A stretch of 6,770 nucleotides of DNA from Chloroflexota bacterium (GTDB lineage Bacteria > Chloroflexota > Anaerolineae > J102), in assembly GCA_003353825.1 (NCBI GenBank), contig PIVW01000322.1, positions 1 to 6,770 on the forward strand, given 5' to 3'. A model generated the notes under the pieces. The model searched no databases, was not told the DNA's origin, and was given only the letters and a program-made list of their open reading frames with translations. Below, in pieces: positions 6,101 to 6,770 of this stretch. Each line of letters opens with the position of its first letter. Positions within the stretch are counted from its first letter, which is position 1. The translations under genes were made by a program, and so were the position numbers.

Positions 6101-6184
6101 CCTATTTACTGAAAATGGACTTGTTTTCCAGGCTTTTGGCGCCAGTATTTTGTGGGCATTTACAACCGGCGGGGCGTCCGAGTC

Positions 6185-6240
6185 GGGTCGTAAATCGCCA
6201 CTGATTTAACGAGTTTGAGCGTCAGCTTTCTCCATGAGAC
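6185..6240 (+). repeat. Dispersed intergenic repeat, copy D (aldolase/globin spacer)
   Basis: The first 49 bases (6185-6233) align without gaps to copy A at 39 of 49 positions, with an 18-base near-identical run ending in CAGCTTTCTCC. It is followed by ATGAGAC, so TCTC-CAT-GAGA forms a four-base stem. The copy ends exactly where the FNR-type box of the globin begins. Confidence 0.7.
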
Positions 6241-6254
6241 TTGATCTGGATCAA
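6241..6254 (+). promoter_or_regulatory. Perfect FNR/Anr-type operator TTGAT-N4-ATCAA
   Basis: The sequence TTGATCTGGATCAA matches the consensus of the FNR/Anr/Dnr regulators in all ten defined bases. TATACA at 6275-6280 lies 20 bases downstream, close to the spacing of a class II activated promoter with the site near -41. Transcription would start near 6287, just before the globin. Induction under low oxygen (FNR/Anr) or nitric oxide (Dnr) is inferred. The site is palindromic, so action on the divergent aldolase gene (start 175 bases away) is possible but less likely. Confidence 0.7.
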
Positions 6255-6274
6255 TACAAGACTGTCGATACTGG

Positions 6275-6280
6275 TATACA
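6275..6280 (+). promoter_or_regulatory. Probable -10 box (TATACA) of the globin
   Basis: TATACA lies at near-class-II distance from the FNR-type box and 23 bases before the first ATG of the globin region. It replaces the need for a -35 hexamer, as expected for an activator-dependent promoter. Confidence 0.45.
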
Positions 6281-6302
6281 CATATTCTTCGAGATAAGGG
6301 GA

Positions 6303-6702
6303 ATGTACCATCGACGTCATCTTCAATAAGAGTCGTCAAAGGTGCGAGAAAAACGACGCATTTCTGACTCGTTTCTATGAAAACTTTCTCGCTGCCTCTC
6401 CGCGAGTATCGGAAAAATTCGTCTCCACTGACTTCGAGCGACAAAAGGAAGCACTGCGATTATCGCTGCGTATGATGGTATTGGCCAGCGTTGGCGGCGA
6501 TGCGGGGGACCTGTATCTCGAATATATCGCCAGGCAACACGATCGCCATCATTTGAATATTGAGCCCGAGTTATACAGTCTTTGGCTCGAGGCTTTGATC
6601 GCTACAGTTCGCGAGTTCGACACGGAATTTGACTTGAGTGTTGAAAAAGCCTGGCGCTCCGTACTGGGCTACGGTATCGAATACATGACCTCCCACTACT
6701 GA
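6303..6702 (+). CDS. Single-domain bacterial globin; start out of frame (frameshift or rare start codon)
   Basis: The frame ending at 6702 is open back to 6298 and encodes a complete globin body of about 130 residues. Counting from codon 6310: FLTRFYENFLAASPRVSEKF (18-37), IARQHDRHHLNI with probable proximal heme ligand H77, and ATVREFDTEFD followed by AWRSVLGYGIEYM at the end. It resembles oxygen- or nitric-oxide-binding single-domain globins. No ATG, GTG or TTG occurs in this frame before 6472, and starting there would remove about 54 residues including helices A-C. The ATG at 6303 is one base out of frame; removing one C from 6308-6309 would give M-Y-I-D-V-I-F-N in frame. AAGGGGA (6296-6302) would also suit initiation at ATC 6310. 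The upstream promoter and FNR box favour a start near 6303-6310. The given span is therefore not a multiple of three. Confidence 0.75.
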
Positions 6703-6770
6703 GACCCAGTTTCCCATTGGTGGATTGTGGCCATTTGTTACGTAGTGATCTTTACCAATTTAAATCCATG

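Noticed and set aside
6703..6770. Right-edge sequence ending in ATG as the start of a further gene.
   Set aside because: Only the final three bases could be a start codon; nothing of the product is visible.

Overview
The window looks like an accessory stretch of a proteobacterial chromosome, most likely gammaproteobacterial. That is an inference from protein resemblance and an FNR/Anr-type operator; no rRNA or other marker settles it. No rRNA, tRNA or CRISPR array was seen.

Left (1-896): the window opens inside a minus-strand class III adenylate/guanylate cyclase. Its first 111 codons are present and the rest lies beyond base 1. About 560 bases without a convincing gene follow; they must contain the left (oriIS) end of an IS91-type element. 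Centre-left (897-3051): a two-gene minus-strand mobile unit, a tyrosine recombinase followed 8 bases later by an IS91-family HUH/Y2 transposase. Both keep their catalytic residues.

Right (3052-6770): four metabolic or sensory genes. An Asp/Glu racemase-family protein (+) is followed by an agmatinase-type ureohydrolase (+). A class II aldolase/adducin-family protein (-) converges on the ureohydrolase, and a single-domain globin (+) diverges from the aldolase. Every spacer in this half, including the one between the mobile unit and the racemase, carries one copy of a diverged repeat about 50 bases long, always in the same orientation. I found no copy left of the mobile unit.

Three of the four genes depart from the textbook. 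The racemase-family protein lacks both catalytic cysteines. The aldolase-family protein lacks the third zinc histidine and the usual N-terminal segment. The globin has a perfect FNR/Anr box and a plausible promoter, but its only nearby ATG is one base out of frame, so the gene either starts at a rare codon or carries a frameshift. The racemase and ureohydrolase share a direction and may form a small amino-acid/guanidino-compound catabolic unit. The globin looks like an independently controlled low-oxygen or nitric-oxide-responsive gene. I do not see a clear new defence or mobile system; the best leads are the repeat family and the non-canonical active sites.
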